This document shows positions 11,026-25,142 of a stretch of DNA of 64,000 nt, in pieces. The notes under the pieces were generated by a model. That model was not told where the DNA came from and made no database searches. It saw only the letters and a program-made list of their open reading frames with translations. A program made the translations under genes and the position numbers. Each line of letters begins with the position of its first letter. Position 1 is the first letter of the stretch. The stretch is taken from contig VXAZ01002278.1 in assembly GCA_013399875.1 (NCBI GenBank), positions 5,252 to 69,251 on the forward strand, read 5' to 3'. Origin of the DNA: Gymnorhina tibicen (lineage: Eukaryota > Chordata > Aves > Passeriformes > Artamidae).

Positions 11026-14018
11026 TCACAACAAGAAGAAATACTACAATTTTGTAATCAGTGCCTCTCAAGAACTTTGATTCAGAGCAAAGTGCAGGTC
11101 TATAATATTCTAGTTAGTTTTAAAATATTTTGGTCATGGTATATTCTCAGTGTATGCAGACAGTTTTAAATTTCCAAAACCTTGAAGAGATGGTGCTTTT
11201 ACAGCAGAAATAGCTAAGGCAGAACAAAAGGGCAAAAAAAATTACAGAGAAAATGGAAGACACCGCCAGGTGAAATTGATAATTACTTCTTTTTCATTGT
11301 AAATTATAACAGTAATTAGTAAGCTACCAAAACATTTTACTGTACCGTCTTGTAAAGCTTACTGGTTTATAGGCTTGCATAAGCTTCATATGGTAATTAG
11401 TTCAACAATCATGATACTCTTCAAGCTACTCTGACCGCAGTGCTCCAGAAGCACATCTCTGGATATCACACAGTTCCGTGTGATGTACAACAGCAATAGA
11501 CAATAAAAATGCATTAAATCTTTTGTTTTGTTTGGTATCTTTTGGAAGGCTCAACTATTCTTGAAAATAAAGAAAAATTTTCTCTTCCAAAACCTCACAT
11601 CGTACTTATTTTAAGTACAGTCAGCCTCAATAAACACTGCTGATTTCACTTTTTTTTTCCTTGTTTAAATAACTACTCACTTAAGACACAAGGAGAAATT
11701 TCAGAAGGGATGGGAATGGAAAGATGAAAAATACAGGGAAAGAAAGAAAGCAAGTAATCAATGACAAACAGAAATGAAGAGGAAATGAAGAAAGAAAAAT
11801 AAGTCTTAATTGATCTCTACAGATGGTTTGAACTTTCAGAACACTTTTCAAATCTGGAGAAGCCCTCTGAAGGCTAGAGAAACACTCGATCTGTTTTCTG
11901 TGGGCTTAGCTGTCTTAGATGTGAGTGCAGCATTGTCTTACAGTGACTGGAAACAGGCTGCAAAACAGCAGACATCATTATGTCTTCCCCGCCCTGTTAC
12001 AGTGAAGTAGAAGGTAAAGTGAATTCACTGTCCCAGAAAGGAAAGCAGCCATGCAGAAACTCACTAAGGAGTCATGGTGCCTGGACAAAGCAAAAGAGAA
12101 CTGAAGTCATCTTAAATGGTTCTGTCACTCCTCAATAGCCATCTTAAAACTAAGCAAGGGAGGAAAACCCGTGCTTTTGGAGTACTGTTCCACATACAAA
12201 ACATGATAGAAGAGACAACCTGTATTAAACAAGCAGGAGCTCTTCCTCAGGAAAAAGAAAACCTTTTAAATTTTTTGGCAGATTTAGATTTAGTTTGGGC
12301 TTGAAATAGCAATGCAGGTACAAGAGTTAACGCATGGGCCCTAGCAAATACAAGCTTACTGCAAGATCTCAAAAATGTACTGAATTTTACCCAATTTTTC
12401 AGACGTCAATAAAAAGATTGAAAATTTGTCTGTGGTAAAAATAAAGAAAGAAAAAGAAGAGTTATATTAGAAGAGTCCCACACTGGCAGTAACCACATAA
12501 AAGTAGCAGCCGCCCTACAAGCAAAGGGTACCATAGTTAGGAAAGGAGGGCTGCACTGCACTATAAAAATAGCCACATTCATAAGAAAGGTTAAAGTAGG
12601 AAATGTTTTATTTTGTAGCAGAAGAGCAGTATGTGACAGAAGTACACACCAATGCACAGAACACGCAGGAGATTTGTCAAGGCAGCTTAAGGCCTATTTT
12701 GCAAATCTTTTCCTAGACTCAAGCTTCTGTAACAATATTCCTCCTTGGCAGTGTAGCGATATTATACAAGTCTGCTGCAGCCTGCTAAGCAAAGGTCCCT
12801 TCTCTATTGCTGTGCAAGAATGGAACCAACACAACTTGCAATTTGAAGTGCTAAAAAGAATATGAATCCATCCATCTAATTCATCTCTGGAGATTAGAAG
12901 GCTCCCTGCAATTACAGAAGGAGATCCTCTTTTTCTGTTTCTTAATCTCAATTAGAAAATCAGCCACAATGAACATTTGAATGGGAAAGGAGGGAACTCC
13001 CAAAGCTATCCACTTTATTCTCCATCTTAATTTTAAGGTAGATCATAAGCCTAATGTTCTTCCAAAGACACATTAGATGATAGATAAACATTTAGCAAGA
13101 CCTTTGCCTTATAGATTTCACTACATTGGAGAAAGTCACATTAGGATTTCATGTTCTCACATCGGTTTCTCATGGCAGAAACCAAGACAAGCATTGAATT
13201 TTATCAGCTCAAGAAATGTGATTGTCAACCCAGATAATTTCTCAATTCCTTGAAAGTAAAATTACTTCTATCACTTACATATTAAACCGGAAACATTAAC
13301 AAAAACCTTCCCAAAAGAGAGCAGAATTTGCAAAAGCACATTTCAGCAGCACAAAACTAACAAGCACATAATCAGTTTTTTAATAGCTATTTCTTATAAG
13401 CCTTTTCTTTCAGAAGGGTCCTTTATCTCTGAGATAAGGAGCAGCTAGCATAGTGAAATGCCCAAGGCTCTGTCAGAATTTCTTACCATCAGAGTTCACT
13501 TTCTCACTAAAAATGATTCACAATTACAATAATTTCAAAGGACTTTAGTGTGGAGAATAGTATTGACAGCAAACTCCATTAAAGCAGAACTATTAATTGG
13601 TCGTTTATATGCTAACAGTACATAAGAGGTGAAGGCAAAAGAACAAATAAAATCATTTAAATTATGTTAAATGCTGAAACCAGTCACAATCTAAACATTC
13701 ATGAAGGAACTACACACAGAACGTAATTTTCCAGGCAACTGATTGTATGTTTTTAAAGTTTGACTTACATTTAACTAAGATACAGTATTCTATGCACATG
13801 AAACAGTAAGGATCTCCATAAACTATGCCCAAACCTGCAACACCCTGACCAGAACAAAGAGGAATATGGGAGCTGCCTCCCTTGGTACAGACACCAGTAA
13901 GTAAGGGACTGAGTCTCACATGAACTATTTTTAAGCAAAGTCTACAAAAAAACCTACACATTCATATTACCATTTTCTTCATAGAAAAAGAATCTGAAAA
14001 AAGAAAAAAATATTTATG

Positions 14019-14596
14019 TATACTGATTTAGGCTGGGGTAGAGTTAATTTCCTTCACAGTGCCTAGTATGGGGTTGTATTTTGGATTTGTGTTGAACACA
14101 GGGTTGATAATACAGAGATGTTTTTGTTGTTGCTGAGCAGGGCTTGCACAGAACCAAGGCCTTTCCTGCTTTTCGTACTGACACACTGGGGAGGAAGTTG
14201 GGGTGCAAGGGAGGTTGGGAGGAGACACAGCCAGGACAGGTGACCCCAAATGATCAAAGGGATATTCCAGATGACACAGCATCATGTTAAGGATATAAAG
14301 TAGGAGGAAAAAAGAGGAAGGGGAGACTTTCGGAGTGACTGTCTTCCCAAGTCACTGTTACATATGGTGGGGCCCTGCTGTCCTGGAGATGGCTGAACAC
14401 CTGCCTGCCATGGGAAATGCTGAATTGATCCTGTGTTTTGATTTGCTTGTGTGTGCTTTTCCTTTCCCTATTAAACTGTCTTTGTTTTAACTCATGAGTT
14501 TTCCAGCTTTTACCATTCTCCCCCTGATCCTGATGGTGGGGGACTGAGTGAGTGGCTGCATGGGGCTTGGTTGCTGCCTGGGGTTAAACCGCAACA
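14019..14596 (+). mobile_element. Solo LTR of an avian endogenous retrovirus (ERVL-like)
   Basis: A nearly full-length solo LTR. It starts TATACTGATTTAGGCTGGGG (family consensus starts TG, here mutated) and ends in GGGGTTAAACCGCAACA, the typical 3' end of a very common avian LTR group. A TATA-like GGATATAAAG lies at 14291-14300 and an ATTAAA polyadenylation signal at 14470-14475, followed by T/GT-rich sequence. The flanks TTATG (before 14019) and CTATG (after 14596) look like a 5-bp target duplication with one mismatch, which fits an ERVL-type insertion. No internal retroviral sequence remains, so LTR-LTR recombination is inferred. Confidence 0.88.
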
Positions 14597-15555
14597 CTAT
14601 GAAAGATGACAGTAGTTTTTAAAAGCTGGTGAAAACTTGATTGAAATTTTACAAGTGTCAACCAAATAGAGAAAGAGGGAAGATTCTCAGCTGACACTTT
14701 TTGGAAGGTTTCCTGTTTGTTTTTTACAATCTGCTTTTCACCCAGCACAAATACTACCTTCTGTAATGCACTGTATCGGCAGTGTTGAGTTTTTTATATT
14801 AAACATGAAGTACAGATGGATACTGAAAGCCAAAAGCAGATGTTAAAATTATCTTCATAGCCCTGAGAATGCAACATTGCAGAAAACTTCCTGCATCTCT
14901 CCTTGATGTTACATATTCTCTGAACTACAGTATCCTACAAAAAGTTAGTGAAATTTAAAAACCAAATAAACAAGCAAGCAAAAATATCAAACTCAAATAG
15001 CCTTCATGTTCACTAATGTTGCAGAAGGATGTCTGGGGAACGATTAAGACATACTCAGCTTTTTCCATATACCTCTTCCCATGCCAGATGAATCAGCTGT
15101 TTATCCATACTCCTTTTTGAGCATTTTTAAGACAGACAGAACATTACTCAGTGTTTTTATGCATAAGGGATACCTGATCCATCACAAATCTCATATTAGG
15201 GGTCTCCCACATTGCACTCATTAGTTACAGAATGACACAGGGCAAGGTGGATTTTTGCCAGCTGATTATAATAATGCTTACAAAGGTGCTATTAAATCTT
15301 CATGAGGATCACAGGTATAGAATACACAGCATTTGGATTAGTGCCTAGAGGATCACACAAAACTTCTGTTCTTGTTGTACATGTATTTATGAATCTTATA
15401 TTTGATTAAACTTTTCTTTCCATTTGTACTGAGATTCTCTGGTTCATTCCACCTCCTTTCAGATTTTAGGACAGCATTAGAGATTACAGAATTTAAATGA
15501 AAAATTCCAATGACCTGACACAGGAGAAAATCCTTTTAGCATCACTCCTTCAGAT

Positions 15556-15768
15556 CACAGAATCATGGAGTGGTTTGGGTTTGAAGAGACCTTAAAGATC
15601 ATCTAGTTCCAAACCTCCTGCCATGGGCAGCAACAGCTTGGACTAGACCAGGTTCCAACCTGGCCTTGGACACCTTCAACGACAGGACACCTATTACCTT
15701 TCTGGGCAACATGCTGCAGTGCCTCACTACCCTCACAGTAAAGGATTTCCCCCTAATATGTAATGTAC
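15556..15768 (-). repeat. CR1 LINE 3' end, minus strand
   Basis: Reads inward from CACAGAATCATGGAGTGGTT through GACCTTAAAGATCATCTAGTTCC to a CAGTGCCTCACTACCCTCACAG block, the reverse complement of the CR1 3' UTR. It is 5'-truncated and diverged, with no coding part. Confidence 0.92.
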
Positions 15769-18584
15769 ACTCTTTCAGTTAGGCAAGGCAGCAAGAAAAA
15801 CATGGAAACTTAGAACTCCTGCATATCAGAGCAACAGAAATTAGTCTGTTTCACTGTCATCAAGAACAAAGTGCAGTTATTTTGGATATTTCCCACCAAG
15901 CAGGTTACAGGAGAGCTGCACATTACTATACAGAATAATCTTTTAAATTAATCAAAAAACAGCAAGAGAGAAAGTGCATGGGAAAATTCAGTTCTTCACT
16001 TAAACAGTGCTGATGTGACTCAGGTTTTACACTATTCCATTCCTAGACAGAAAATAAGCAACACAAAATGTAGGATGGCCAAATAGAGAACTTTACTGCC
16101 AGCATTTGGGAGAGAATAACAGTACACACAAAAACGTGCAAAAGAATAGAAAAATTTCTTTCAGAAGTTCTGTATCCTGGACCACAAAGATACAGCTTCC
16201 TTAGGCAACATTCCAGACAGTTTTCCAACACACTGCTGGAAGCACACTACTTGCAGCTGTTGATCATGGGTCACCAGTTGGCTTCAATCTGTACAAACAA
16301 GACTGGCAGTGGTTCAGGACATTTCTCAGAAACTAAAGTGTTCCCTCTCAGGCAGAATTAGTGGTAAAAATGGCTGAGGCACAGACCTAGATTTTACACA
16401 TCATGTCAAAACACAAACATTACAGTGACAATTGTAATGCAATTGTATGTGGAAATTGTAATGTGGAAAATGCAAAAGTAGATGATGAAACAGAAAAGAT
16501 ACCATGCTTTCGTTCTTTTTGTGTGGCACTAGAACACATTTAAATACTGTTTCATACGTGATAAGAGAAAACAGAAAACATTTTAGAAGATACTTCCTGT
16601 CATATCCCAATGTTACTAAACATGAACTTAAAGCTATTTTTTCCAAACCTAAAGTTAAAATTGTAGCACATCATACAAGATCCTATGGACTCTTCAGAGC
16701 TTCAAATATACAACATTCTATTCCAGAAATGTATTGTTGCCAGACTGTGAATTCTGTACAACCTGACTGTATACAGGGATTATGCCTGAATGGTTCATGT
16801 ACTACTGAGGCCCATGAAAGCTAGTATAAATGTATATCAGAATACTTCTACTAGTCAAAGCTTTTCTGTTCCAAATATTTGTCAACAGTGAGTGCGTGAA
16901 TAAACACACTGAAAAACTTGCTGCTGTGCTGGAGGAAAAAGAAGTTGCCTACAAATGGTAGCTGAGCTCAAGCACACAGCATTTTTGAAATTTTTCTGCA
17001 TGTATGCAGGTGCTTCACAATTCTATGTAAATCTAAGCATGCAACTGAATTTAGAATTTTTTGAGTCATTAGTATTATCAGAGAAAATTATTCCCTGTTT
17101 TCTGAATTCCTTAATGCAAAGAAATAAAAGAAAATATCCATCTAATACAGTCACTGTGAATAGCTTTCTGCCATCACTTCTCCCAGAAGTCATGTATACA
17201 TAACATATGTGCTATTAACCAGTCACTTCATTGCTTCAGTGTTTAGACTTTGCACCATTTCAGTCCTCACTTTGCACATTTCACTCACTGCCACCTGAGA
17301 CTGGGATGTTTTGCAAATGAGTATCAGTGATTTCTTCTTCTGAGTCTAAACCTTTTCATAATAAACTGAATATTTTTAGATCAAGTATGAGTTAACCTTG
17401 TGCCTTTAGAAATTGTTTGGTGTTCTACATTAATACAGACTATTTTTAGAAAAATAAGTCAAAATGTTCCTGATGCCAAATTCATACCAAAATGTCCTCA
17501 AAACCTGTGGGAGCATAATCTAATGGATTCTACACACGTACATAAAATATACACATAGCTTTATTTTTTCCTTAAAGGGTTATTGTAGCAACTGAAGTCC
17601 TTCTTCTGTGACATACGATGAAGTTAAGTAACACTAGTATTAGATGTAAGTTGCCAATCATAGTTAATTCAACTTCTGTGTCCTAAATCTAAGGCTGGTA
17701 ACAAAAATCCTTTGTTAGCATCTCATTCTCTTTTGTTGTTCTTAAGAACTTTTCACCATGATAACTTCATGCTAGCTGCACTTTATTTTGCTTTTTTTGC
17801 TATACATTCGTTTTTTGAGTTTTGATTAGGCTTCTATCACAAAAGCCACAGAAATCCTCTGATGGGGCCATCAAATCGCTACATCTCTGGAATTCATGGA
17901 CCTATCGCATCTAGGCAACATCTATATCGAAAAGTTGTTTTGAATAAGTCAGAACACTCTCAGCACATCTGCTGGCAGAGCCCCTGCATATATTGCTATG
18001 CAAAGCGCACAAGAGGAATGAGCCCTTACGCTTTGCTGGGTAAAAGCAGTGATACAAATGCAGGTCAGAGGATACATTCAGGGAACTTGTCTACTTTTGA
18101 TAACTCATTGGAAAGAAGCAAGAGATTAAGATAATTTACAATTATTGCAATCCCTCTGTTCTTTCGTCTTTTCTTCCTTTACTCACATTGCTGAGGAGCA
18201 CAACTTAGTTCTAATTTGACATTTTTAAACTTAATTTTTACTGGCTAGTACTTCAGCTAGCTAAACACTAGATATAACAGCTCACACTGAATATGCCAGA
18301 TAACGGTGTGTAGCCGTATATACACGTGTATGCACATATTGCAATATATACTATTGCTGCATTAATGGAAGAATTCCTTGAAGTGTTCCTCATAGTGCAG
18401 TAAACATCCAGCATTAACTGGTTTTGCATATTAGACATTCTCTTAAGCCTCACCACATTTTAAAACAAATACATTATCTCTCACGCAAAAGGCACCTTGT
18501 ACTTGCGCTTAAAACAGAAAACTAATATGAGGAAAAAAATATGAGGAAAAAATTCTCTTTCATTTCATAAACTAAGTAGGTAGG

Positions 18585-18602
18585 TAGGTGGACAGATAGA
18601 TA
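18585..18602. repeat. Short tetranucleotide run
   Basis: A brief TAGG then GATA series (GTAGGTAGGTAGGTGGACAG, then ATAGATA) sits here. It is too short to be called a long microsatellite. Confidence 0.5.
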
Positions 18603-19296
18603 ATGACTAAGACACAACTTCTAATGAGCTAAGTCAAGTCTCCAGAACTGCTAAATAAACTGTCTTCTGCTGCTGGATATAAACTTCTGAGTACCAAAGC
18701 AAAGTTCTGTCTCCTGAAGAGGTCTTCACATTTGAAGACCTTTATTTAGTGGAAACCATAAGCCAGACAGTAACATTTCAAAAAGATAATTAAAATAATA
18801 CATTCCTGTTTTGAGGACACTCTTTAAAATTATGGTCTTAATTTCCCCCCACCTGTGGCAGAAGCTCACCACTTAGCTCACAGTACTTGAGTTTGCTGTA
18901 CAATAACAATGCTGGACAGTAACAATGATCTCAAAGCAATACTCTTCATTTTCAGGAAGCAAAGGGCAGAAAAAAGAAGGAAAACCAGAAAAGACCCAGA
19001 AGCAATTGCCACACTCCATTTTTATTGCCATCTCCCAATGGCTGATTGCATCTGACTGAAGATGGGAGGTGGCCTCTGGCTCTAGCTTTGAGCAGGAAAG
19101 AAAAGCTTTTGATGTGCAAAACACCGTGAGATGGTAAATCAGGATAGTACGGAGTTTTTAGGACTCCAGATAGGACATGAAGGACCTATTTGCACTGAGA
19201 AATAAATGAAGCTTATTCTAAATTAGTGCATGGAAGCACAAGAAAACCTTCAGACATTTGAAAATCAGTTTAAAAACACAAGCTCTCAAGACTTAC

Positions 19297-19339
19297 ATTT
19301 CATTTGCTTGAAGATGGATTTGTTGGGCTCAAGCCAGTG
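19297..19339 (-). CDS. FRMD3: FRMD3 internal exon, 43-nt short exon
   Basis: On the minus strand this 43-nt exon reads HWLEPNKSIFKQMK plus one extra base, so it enters in phase 0 and leaves in phase 1. It follows directly from the KQR end of the exon at 32183-32287; the junction KQR-HWLEP is a hallmark of FRMD3/FRMD5-type FERM domains, and the EPNKSIFKQMK part points to FRMD3. The acceptor has a strong pyrimidine tract ending TTTCCAG above 19339. The donor is a consensus GTAAGT starting at 19296. It is far too short to stand out as an ORF and was recognised only by its protein match and splice sites. Confidence 0.95.
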
Positions 19340-22300
19340 CTGGAAAGACAAAGCAGAGAGCAGAGGTTAATACAGATCCCAGCAGACAAAAATATCCTTG
19401 TAAATGTATATGGTACCAAGAATGAGAAGTAGGAATTTTGTTTCACTGAGACATACATAAATGAGAAAAGCACCTCCATACTGGAATTGCACTGTATAAG
19501 CATATTTGATGTCACCAGTGCCTGTAAAATAGATTTAGTTGAGATAGAAATAAGACAGATATTTCAAAGACACGTTTAAAGGGTACAGGCTCTAGTTCTC
19601 TGTTTGCAGCAGACACTTCAGTCTCATACTTTCAGCCATTATTTTCCAGGAGAACGATCATATCAGACTGTAGGACAGACTATTCAGAAACTTTAACACT
19701 GTCTCTTCATTAGTGTTGTCTTCTTTGTTCCTTATAACTGAAGAATGTCTGAGTACTACATCCTCAGTCAAAACCCTCAGGACACAAACTGTTGTTCTCT
19801 TCCAGCAATAACTAAAAAGCTGAAGGGAAAAAGAGCGCACTTTTCCAGGAAATGCTCACAATACAGCCAATGTACAACAGAGAGGTATAGACACTTATCA
19901 GTAGGTGCATAACTTTCCAGGAAAAGACTGTTCTGGCAGGAAAAGTTTCATTTTATTTTATTCTCTTAAAAAATAAACTCAGGTGCTTCTGTAACCAAAA
20001 GTTAGGCTCACATTTTAGTTAAGAGCTTTAGCACATCCCCTGCTAGCATTAGCTGACCTCCTCAGGAGGATGTTTTGTCAGACAAAAGAACATGCTGATA
20101 TTCAAGTGCCACTTCTGACCACAGCCAGTAGCTTTTGTACTAGTATTTTTCCTGTAAGCAAAAATCCCCACTGTAAAATGAGATTTGTGCTGCAGAAGCA
20201 GCTGGTCAAAAAGCACAGCATTCAGTTTTAATAAGCATACTCAATACTGGAAGGCCTTGCATTAAAAGGTTTCATTTTTAACCCTTTCATTCTAGCTCTA
20301 AAACCCTTTGGTCAAGTGCGAAAAGAAAACCTAGCATTTATTAAACCATATATAATACTTAAAATATCCTACATGGGCTACCATTTCTCCTCATAGCTTT
20401 TAGTAATTCTACTACAGAGAACAGCCAGGGGTAGATATTTTGCAGGAGTTGTTAATAGCTGACAGAAAATTATTACTTTAAAAATTATGGCATCTCAAGA
20501 ATTCAGATGAAATCAGGCTAACTGTAAATGAGTTTTCTGAAAGAGAACTTTTGACAAAACATATACCTTGGAAAGAACATTTTCAAATATCTGCAGTTTA
20601 TGTGCTGTGGTTGCTCCAAAACTCCTGCATATAGTTTACAGTAGTATTGGAGATAAGCTCTGCAACATATTTCTATTTGAAGTTCACTTATCACTGAGAG
20701 ACTGATATGGAACCCTGGTACAAACAAAACAAAAACGCAACAACATCAAACTTCAAACAACAGCCACAACAAAACAACAACCCTACACCATTTCTTTACC
20801 TATTCCCTTTTCCCAGTATCTCTCTTTTTAGGAAAAAAGATGAAAGAAACAGGATTGAAGCAGCAGTGACGGCTTCACTGACTTACCAGAAATATCTAGC
20901 TCATTTCGTTCTTTTTTTAGATCATGCATATTAATTATTTATATGTTTCACTCTGAATAATGGGGGGTGAGAGTTGCTCATAAAAAGGTAAAGACAATCT
21001 GATTTAAGAAATCTTACACAGTCTGCAGTGGTTTACAGATACATAATCCAGAATAAATTCACAGATAGGGAACCAGTCAAGACACACAGATATACAAGTG
21101 TACTTTCCTTAACCTCTTCACACATCCACCCCACAGCCACCAGTATCAGGCCAGTCCTAGATGAAGATTCAGACAGCAAAGGGGAACTTGGACAGTGTTC
21201 CATGCTGTACTGCTCCCAGGAAACTGAAAGTTAATAGTATTTACTATTTTCATCTAGCAGAAACACAACACAATTTTCTTCATATTTCGTTTTGAAATAC
21301 CAAGCTGGAATATCAGCACAGAGCAGATCAGCATTTAGAGCTGTTTGAAAAAGTTAATTACCTATTCTAACAAAAAAGTCAGAGGTAAAAAAAGCCAATT
21401 TGCAAATATGAAACCGTCATACTAACCATGTGAGTAATGAAAGAGGGGATACATGGATGAAATTCCTCAACCCCCCAGGAATGCAAATTTACCTAACGCG
21501 ACCAAAAGTAAACATGTTTCACTAAGACCTGACCTTCATGGGTTAAAAACAGATTGAAAAGACACTGAGCAATTAAGCAAGCTAGACTTTCACATGGAGG
21601 TCATGGAACTGACAGGCAGTTTTTACAAGCTCAGATTTCTGTTGTGACCTTCTGTTGGTGGAAGATTGCAAACGTGTACACAATTCAGCTGAATCTTCCA
21701 GAAAACTGAGGAGTTATTTTATAATTTGTGGAGATTTTTAAAGACACAGCAATTAGGTGCTTAACACTGTCTGACTGTCAGGGGAAGATAAACACCTAGT
21801 CATTGCTAATACTTTTGGAAATAGCCACCCCTATACTTGTTTGCATATTTCAATTTGAGTTTTAGGAAAAATTTTCCCCTGAGTACTTATCTTTCAGCCT
21901 TACAGCATTGACTATTAATAATTAATACCTGTGCCTCATCTCTACTGTACAGTATCCAAGCTATATTTATTCCCAGATTAATTAGCTGTTATAGTTAGGA
22001 CCAGATTAAGGTTCCTATAAATTAATCAAACTGTTTCTGCAGAAATTTTAAATTGGAAAGTATCTGGTTTTCCAAAATGCTTTTTTCATGTAGCAATATT
22101 TTTTTAACAACTTTCCTGAAAAAGTCTTAGATGAAAGGGTAATATAACATTTTGATTTAACCTGTCAACATAAATTTTAGGAGCATTTTAAACGTTCAGC
22201 TGCAAAAAATGTCATTAATACATAAGCCACACTGCTTTGCAAGAACAGTCCACAGATATTTTCAACTCTTTATTGTAAGGAGTTAATGTATCCTTTATTG

Positions 22301-23345
22301 TACTTGATAAGACTAACAAAAAAACCCAAATAAAACTAGTCAGATGTAAAACTGGAACTAGAGACAATAATCTTTTATTTCTCTACTAGCACTAAAATGT
22401 GCAAATCAGGGAGAGAAAAACACTCTAGCGATTTTATGCAGTTTCATTTCTGTCTCATGTATTCGACACTGTAGTCCATAAAGGCTGCCTTAATTGGATG
22501 ATGGCCGACACCCTCAAACCAGCTTGGCTTTATATGTGATAGTACTTAATGATCATCAGAAATCATCCCTGCAGGGGCTCAGCCTCTTGTTTCATTGAAA
22601 GCATTTTAGCCACATGGTTGCTGCCCAATGGGGAAGAAAAGACTTTGATCCTAATCCAGCTAACACATAACCAAGCATCCTGAGAGGACACTCAGGTTCA
22701 CCACTATTAATTTCCAATCTCTTTGTCAAAAGAGATTTCAATAGCTTCTGGGTATCTCAGTGGTCAGACAGAAGTTCTCTCAGAAGCAGAAGGGAAAGAT
22801 ATATAGAGATCTTGAAGGTCAGTCGTGGGATAGCTAACGAGACTTGGTGCTTCAAGTGACAGCAGTGCGTAAGCAAACTATCATGGATATATCACTTTTG
22901 GTGCTGGGATCCTAAAATATGCTGAGCATTGCCTTCTGATAAGATTTCATTGCAATTGCATGCTGTGTTTGAAACTAGTGCAATCTTTACTTTGTAAATA
23001 GAGCCTTCACCTCCGATAAGCCCTTAAGTGGCGCTGAGTAGTCATTAGCAAGGCCAGGTGTGTTCTTGCTTACCCACAAATGCTGAGCAGCTGATGTGCT
23101 ATCAGCTTTCACAGCAAAAGCTCAGGGTGAACAAGGACACCCTGCAAGGGTGAAAGCACCATTCTAGAAAGTCAGCTTAACTCCACAAACACTGATATGC
23201 TTTTAGTAAAAACACTTCAGCCTGTTTCAACCTGTTTCAAACAAAGCCATTCACTGAGAAGCTCTGAAAGGACTGAGCTTGGCCTTGATTCAGCACAGGG
23301 TTAGGGGTTTTAGAGTAAGAAGTAGTGAGGAAAGAGGACACAGTG

Positions 23346-23545
23346 GTAGAATTACAGAATGGCCTGGGTTGAAAGCAACCATAAAGATTATTTAGTTCCA
23401 TCTTCCATGCCATTAATAGAGATATCTGTCATGAGACCAAGTTGCTCAGAGTTTCATCCACTGTGGCCTTGAACACTTCCAGGGATGGGGCATTCACAGC
23501 TTCTCTGGGCAACCTGTTCCAGTGCCTCACCACCCCTAAAGCAAG
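23346..23545 (-). repeat. CR1 LINE 3' end, minus strand
   Basis: The series ACAGAATGGCCTGGGTTGAA, then CTTGAACACTTCCAGGGATG, then CTCTGGGCAACCTGTTCCAG and TGCCTCACCACCC is the reverse complement of the CR1 3' UTR. A 5' truncated copy with no ORF. Confidence 0.95.
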
Positions 23546-25072
23546 TCTCTCCCCTCTTCCACGCCAAGAGGCTTTTGATTTAGTCCCTGTGTTTCAAGAG
23601 GAGCAGTTATGAAAGGGCAACTGAAAGTGGCCAAATACTACAAATATTTAAATCTCGCTTGGCAAGCAATACTTAGCCAAGGGCTTGGATGTGCACACAG
23701 TAAAACAGAATCAGAAGAACGTGCAGGTTTTACAAAAATATTCCAGGCTGGATTGGATTGGAAAACTTTGTTTAATCAACAGAAAAGAGCAGGAGAATGG
23801 AGATTTGAAACACGGCTAAAAACATAAAAAATAATTAATTTTATTTAAAACTCCACCCTATATTAGTCTTGAAAATGAATATCTAATCTTTTCCTTGAAT
23901 AAAGAGCAAAATCAAACTAAATTTGCTTTAGTTTCAAAGAAGTGACTTACATGAGATCACCACCCACCAACAAAAAAAACAGAAAAAAAAAAAAAAAAGT
24001 AACAGTATCCAAAGCTCATGGAATCTCAGACAGGGGATTTAATTAGGTGTCCATTCCATACAGGCACAAGAGATGCCAAAGGGCCCAGGGCACAATGTGC
24101 CTCTCTTCTTCATACCCTGAAGCCAATACCATTTTTTTATGGTTTCGAGAACCTTTATACCAAGAACATAGGTATTGTTCTGCTGTAGCAAAAGAGCTGC
24201 TCCTCTGTATTTTTTCCAAAATCAGGGCACCGACGCTATTTAGTGGCATGCTAAGCAGGAAGAAACAAGGTACATCACTATCACAAACATTAATCTGATC
24301 CATGAATAGTAACATACACCAGAACAGAATCACCATTTTTATGATTCTGAACTGGAATTTATTAAACAAATTTCCAAATTATCACTGCTGTGTGTTGGAG
24401 TAGCTGAAATTATCCACAGTCTCCACATTAGTTGAACATCTGGCCATTAAATCTGCATATATTTATGTACACGTGAGCCACTGCATTCTCACAGACAACA
24501 GGTTCACAACTGATGGAAAAAAAACCTTTGTTTTTATCAATATGTCTTTCAAAATGATTTAGTTTACAAGCTCACTCATCTTCACACAAGATATTTAGTT
24601 AGTAACTTTTCTGCTGAATTAAGTCTTTATATGTATATATTCTTCTCAAACAACTATTAATTTCTGTCAAATTTTTCTTTAGTACATAAATGCAACTCTA
24701 CTGGTAAAAGCAAGCTGCCATTTAACTCAGCACTTAGTCTCTGAAAATGGTCTGAAGCAAGCATTTAGAAAAAGAACACGAGCAGTAGCTCCCATTGTGC
24801 TCATTAAACTTTTTTCACCAGCCACCATTACAAATTGTTTGTAAATCCTTGTAGGCTTTCACCAATTCATCCAAACTCCCGTTTTTAACACTTTTTTCAA
24901 ATTTTTGACAGCTACAATGAATTTTATTACTGCCTGTGGTTTTCTAAAAACTATTTCTCAATACAAGTTACTTTATAGTTAGTTTACTTTAGAGTGTTTC
25001 AGTTCTAAACTAATATAGAACTACAGGGCAACTCTTCCCTGACTAACTTCTCCAAGCTATTTTACATCATAT

Positions 25073-25142
25073 CTTTCTCTCTCATTCACTATTGCTTACT
25101 CTCTGACTCTCTCTTACTCATTCTCTCTCACTTACCTCTTTT
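25073..25142. repeat. CT-rich low-complexity patch
   Basis: Irregular CTCT/ACTC/TCAT units, pyrimidine-rich on the plus strand, with scattered purines. No unit is perfect enough to call a microsatellite. Confidence 0.6.

Noticed and set aside
16504..16824. A 106-codon plus-strand ORF with several cysteines
   Set aside because: No recognisable domain and it lies antisense within an FRMD3 intron; nothing beyond its length supports it.
24043..24369. A 108-codon minus-strand ORF
   Set aside because: No recognised family, no splice-site context and composition like the surrounding intron; chance is likely at this density of ORFs.
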